From the NCBI GenBank assembly GCA_038247465.1, contig JBBRUV010000261.1, positions 1 through 7,170 on the forward strand: a stretch of DNA of 7,170 nucleotides. The letters are read 5' to 3'. This stretch comes from JBBRNH01 sp038247465. GTDB taxonomy: Bacteria > Bacteroidota > Bacteroidia > Cytophagales > Spirosomataceae. Shown here piece after piece: positions 4,884-7,170 of this stretch. Numbering within the stretch: position 1 is the stretch's first letter; every line of letters starts with the position of its first letter. Under the pieces are notes generated by a model. The model was not told where the DNA came from. It saw only the letters and a program-made list of their open reading frames with translations, and searched no databases. The position numbers and the translations under genes are program-made.

Positions 4884-6786
4884 TTAAAGTCCCATCTGTA
4901 GCTTAGCTCCCGCCTGATACGTCAACTGCCCGGTCAGACCGTAGCGCACCGTGCCGGCCTGAGCCACGTAGTTGTCGGGCAAACCGATGGCGTGATTGAT
5001 CTCAACAACGGTTGTTACCGATGTTGGCACGATACCACAAGACCATACCGTCGGGTCGTTCCACAAACCGGCTTTCAGCGTCGTGAAAACGGTGCAGGCA
5101 ACCGCCTGGACGGTGATCGTGGCCGAGGCCGTTGCCGGGCAACCGCCAATTACGCCCGTTACGGAGTAGGTTCCTGCCGTTGCTACAACTACGGCAGCCG
5201 TTGTTGCGCCGGTTGACCAGCTAAAACTATCGGCTCCGCCGGCGGTGAGCGTGGCCGTTTGGCCCTGCGTGATGGTTGGCGACGGGGCCGTGCTGATCGT
5301 TACGGCTGGCGAAATCACGGTGAGCGTAAAACTGGTGCTGGCCGTCTGACTGGTGTTGTTGGTAACGGTTAGCGTAATCACTGCGGTTCCGGTCTGGCCG
5401 GGCGCGGGCGTGGTAACCACCGTTCGGTTGGCTCCGGTGCCGCTCAAAACGATAGCACCCGGCGGCAGCAGAGCCGTGTTTGCGCTGCTGACCGTGAGCG
5501 TAACCGAACCCGGTTCGGCATCGGTCACGGTCAGGCTCAGGGCCGCCGTTGCCACACCCACGCAGGTTGATGCGTTGCCGATGCTGCTCAGAACGGGCGT
5601 GCGGGTGATACCCGTGGCGAAGATCGAAAACCCCTGCGGGCCTTGCTGCAACGTGCCTTTGTTGGTTACCTGAAGGGCGTATTGACCGGCGGGCAGGTTA
5701 TCAACAACAATCTGCTCCACGTTATCAACCACGTTATCGCCCCGCGTGGCGGCAGTTGTTGGACTGGCCGGGTCTAACCGCCAGGGCAACTGAGCAACCG
5801 GCTGATTGGTTGCCCGGTCAATCACGCGCAGGTCTAAGTCGTTGACCAACACCGGCGTTCGGTTGTTGATACCCCCATTCACCAACGGTGTTCCCGGCAC
5901 ATCCGTCCAGCAGATAGTGGCCCTGAACGGCCCGCCCGGAGTCATGATTGGTTTCCGGTAGGTGGTTTTGTCGGCCAGCGAGGTTTCTTCCATCAGGTGC
6001 GCCCCGCCCGACAGGTTGATGACGTTGATGCTTTTTTCGAGGTTCAGCAAGCCCCAGCCAAACGCATAATCGGGGCCGGTGTAGCCCGCCGACCCCAGAT
6101 TTCTGACGGCTCCCACCGCCACCACGTTTTTGCCCAACGCCCCCCAATCAGAATGTCGTAGGTAACGTTGTTACCATCGTTGCGGTCATTACCGGCGGCA
6201 TGAAACTGGAGGTAGTTGCGGTTCTGGTATGTAATCTGATCGTAGATGCAGCAATCATGGTACCGGCCACGTGAGCCGCGTGGTCGGCATTGCCAGTTGA
6301 TTCGGTAGAACCGGCGGGGGGAGTGGTGTAGAGGGGTAGATCGCGGGTGATGGCCCGGCCCCCAAATTCCTGGTGGGTGGTGCGGGTTGACCCCGGCTCC
6401 CACATCCCCAGCCGCGAGCGGGTCGCGCTGACTTGCATTCCCTGCCCCTGCAGGTTCAGGCCGAGGCTGCCCCCGTTCCAGAGTTTGCTGGTGCCGATGG
6501 AGGTGGCTAAGGCGAGGTTGCTGCGGGTGTTGTAGTAAATGGGCGTGCCGTCGGGGTCAATGTGGTGCAGGAAGTGGAAGGCCCCCCGCGCGTCGGTAAA
6601 CGACTGACGCACACCGGCTTTGCTGGCGAGAAACCGGGCAACGGTCTGTTTGCGGGCGGCTTCGTCCTGGATCAGACGCTGGCGGAAATCGGCAACGGCC
6701 TGCCGTTGCGCGGCCGTTTGCTGGGCAACGCCAACCCGCACACAGCAGGTCAGCAGCAGCAGTAGGAGAATGGTACAGGAACGCAT
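4884..6786 (-). pseudogene. Secreted subtilisin-like (S8) serine peptidase with jelly-roll and Ig/PKD-like modules, broken
   Basis: The start at 6786 gives a clear signal peptide ('MRSCTILLLLLLTCC', cleavage near 'GVA/QQT'). Frame 1 (to about 6250) covers the prodomain-like region, 'RLGMWEPGSTRTTHQEFGG', where the catalytic Asp is expected but Glu is seen (residue 130), and the His motif 'DHAAHVAGT' (H169). The reading then jumps to a second frame at 'YDQITYQNRNYLQFHAAGN' (oxyanion Asn motif), with most of the domain between His and Asn absent. A third frame takes over at a six-C run (6140-6145; a seventh base would restore 'IGGALGKNVVAVGAV'). 'AVGAVRNLGS' is then joined directly to 'AGYTGPDYAFGWGLLN', so the GTSMA[ST]P catalytic-serine segment is missing. 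The last frame is clean to TAA 4884-4886: jelly-roll domain (about 5600-6020), Ig-like (about 5310-5600), PKD-like with 'FSWSTGATT' (about 5105-5310), and a terminal 'LWNDPTVWSCG' domain. No protease activity is expected. Confidence 0.88.
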
Positions 6787-6883
6787 GGCGAATTGGTTAA
6801 ACTGGTTGACAGAAAAATTGAGGAATGTTGCGTAAGACTAACTTTTTAAATAGCATTTAAAAAAACCGGAAACCTACAAAACA

Positions 6884-6910
6884 AACGCCCGCCGGAAACC
6901 AGCGGGCGTT
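6884..6910 (-). terminator. Rho-independent terminator for the gene ending at 6939
   Basis: On the minus strand, AACGCCCGC and GCGGGCGTT form a perfect 9-bp GC-rich stem (6902-6910 with 6884-6892) and a 9-base loop, followed by the T-rich GTTTGTTTTG. It lies 28 bases past the stop of the Ig-like gene. It also separates that gene from the S8 pseudogene, whose own promoter should lie between 6787 and about 6880; the AT-rich bases 6841-6870 are the likeliest place, but no clean promoter motif is seen. Confidence 0.85.
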
Positions 6911-6938
6911 GTGTGTACTATTACTTTTATGCACTTTC

Positions 6939-7170
6939 TTATTTCGTTACGCTGGCCGTTTTTGGCTCGCACGCCCCGTCGCTGGCCGTCAGGGTGTACT
7001 GACCGCTGCCCCCGGCAGGGGCTGTCAGACTATAGGTGCCGCTGTTGCGATAGACCGTGCTATAAACAAACCCGTTTGGCCCCGTCCAGACAAAAACCCG
7101 GCCCGTAGCCGTGACCGATAAGGTGGTGCCGCTGCTGATGAGCGTACCGATGGATGCCCCCAACGCACAG
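6939..7170 (-). CDS. C-terminal Ig-like end of a surface or secreted protein (runs off right edge)
   Basis: The frame is open from the right edge to TAA 6939-6941 (77 codons seen). The peptide is a single Ig/PKD-like module: 'TTLSVTATGRVFVWTGPNGF', then 'NSGTYSLTA', 'GQYTLTASDGAC' and the end 'ASVTK'. The W, the GTYSL/GQYTL strands and the final Cys are typical of adhesion-type modules in Bacteroidota surface proteins. The protein ends right after the module, without a recognisable type IX sorting domain or the 'WNDPTVWSCG' domain of its neighbour. The TTG at 7161-7163 is internal and is not a start. Domain composition suggests a relative of the beta-helix/Ig protein at the left edge, but the N-terminal part is not visible. 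The terminator at 6884-6910 follows. Confidence 0.85.
   Translation of the reverse strand, partial: CALGASIGTLISSGTTLSVTATGRVFVWTGPNGFVYSTVYRNSGTYSLTAPAGGSGQYTLTASDGACEPKTASVTK

Noticed and set aside
5818..6403. Separate short ORFs within the S8 region treated as genes
   Set aside because: They are frame fragments of one broken peptidase gene or shadows of it. The conserved blocks occur in family order across the frames.

Overview
The window looks like chromosomal DNA of a Bacteroidota member, most likely order Cytophagales and close to Spirosoma/Larkinella/Fibrella. This is inferred, not searched. The reasons are: secreted proteins built from Ig-like and PKD-like modules, a secreted S8 peptidase of the Bacteroidota type with a jelly-roll and a C-terminal 'WNDPTVWSCG' domain, a periplasmic M20 amidase, an AAA/DUF4143 ATPase, moderately high GC, and no convincing Shine-Dalgarno sequences.

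Layout, left to right. (1) Bases 1-1474, minus strand: the N-terminal 491 residues of a secreted right-handed beta-helix/Ig-like protein. It starts with GTG, carries a 90-bp (30-residue) internal tandem repeat, and its C-terminus lies off the left edge. (2) Bases 1475-1782: non-coding, with a clean 8-bp inverted repeat in front of the beta-helix gene. (3) Bases 1783-3087, minus: an apparently intact secreted M20 amidase/carbamoylase, the only complete and undamaged gene here. (4) Bases 3088-3467: a divergent intergenic region with a GGT/ACC-rich hairpin in the amidase leader and a 29-codon hydrophobic ORF before the next gene. (5) Bases 3468-4713, plus: an AAA ATPase/DUF4143 pseudogene, with the Walker A lysine replaced by arginine and an internal frame-shifting deletion. 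(6) Bases 4774-4866, minus: a 30-codon remnant of an AraC-type DNA-binding domain. (7) Bases 4884-6786, minus: a subtilisin-like (S8) secreted peptidase pseudogene with two frame changes and a missing catalytic-serine segment. (8) Bases 6884-6910: a rho-independent terminator. (9) Bases 6939-7170, minus: the C-terminal Ig-like end of another surface protein, whose N-terminus lies off the right edge.

The genes do not form a recognisable pathway. Four minus-strand genes encode exported proteins (two surface adhesin-like proteins, one amidase, one ex-protease), and between them lie decayed remnants of an ATPase and a regulator. The most notable signal is this clustering of broken genes: three neighbours between 3468 and 6786 each carry internal deletions or truncation. 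I found no convincing new defence, mobile or RNA-based system. No tRNA, rRNA, CRISPR array, insertion sequence or transposase is visible.
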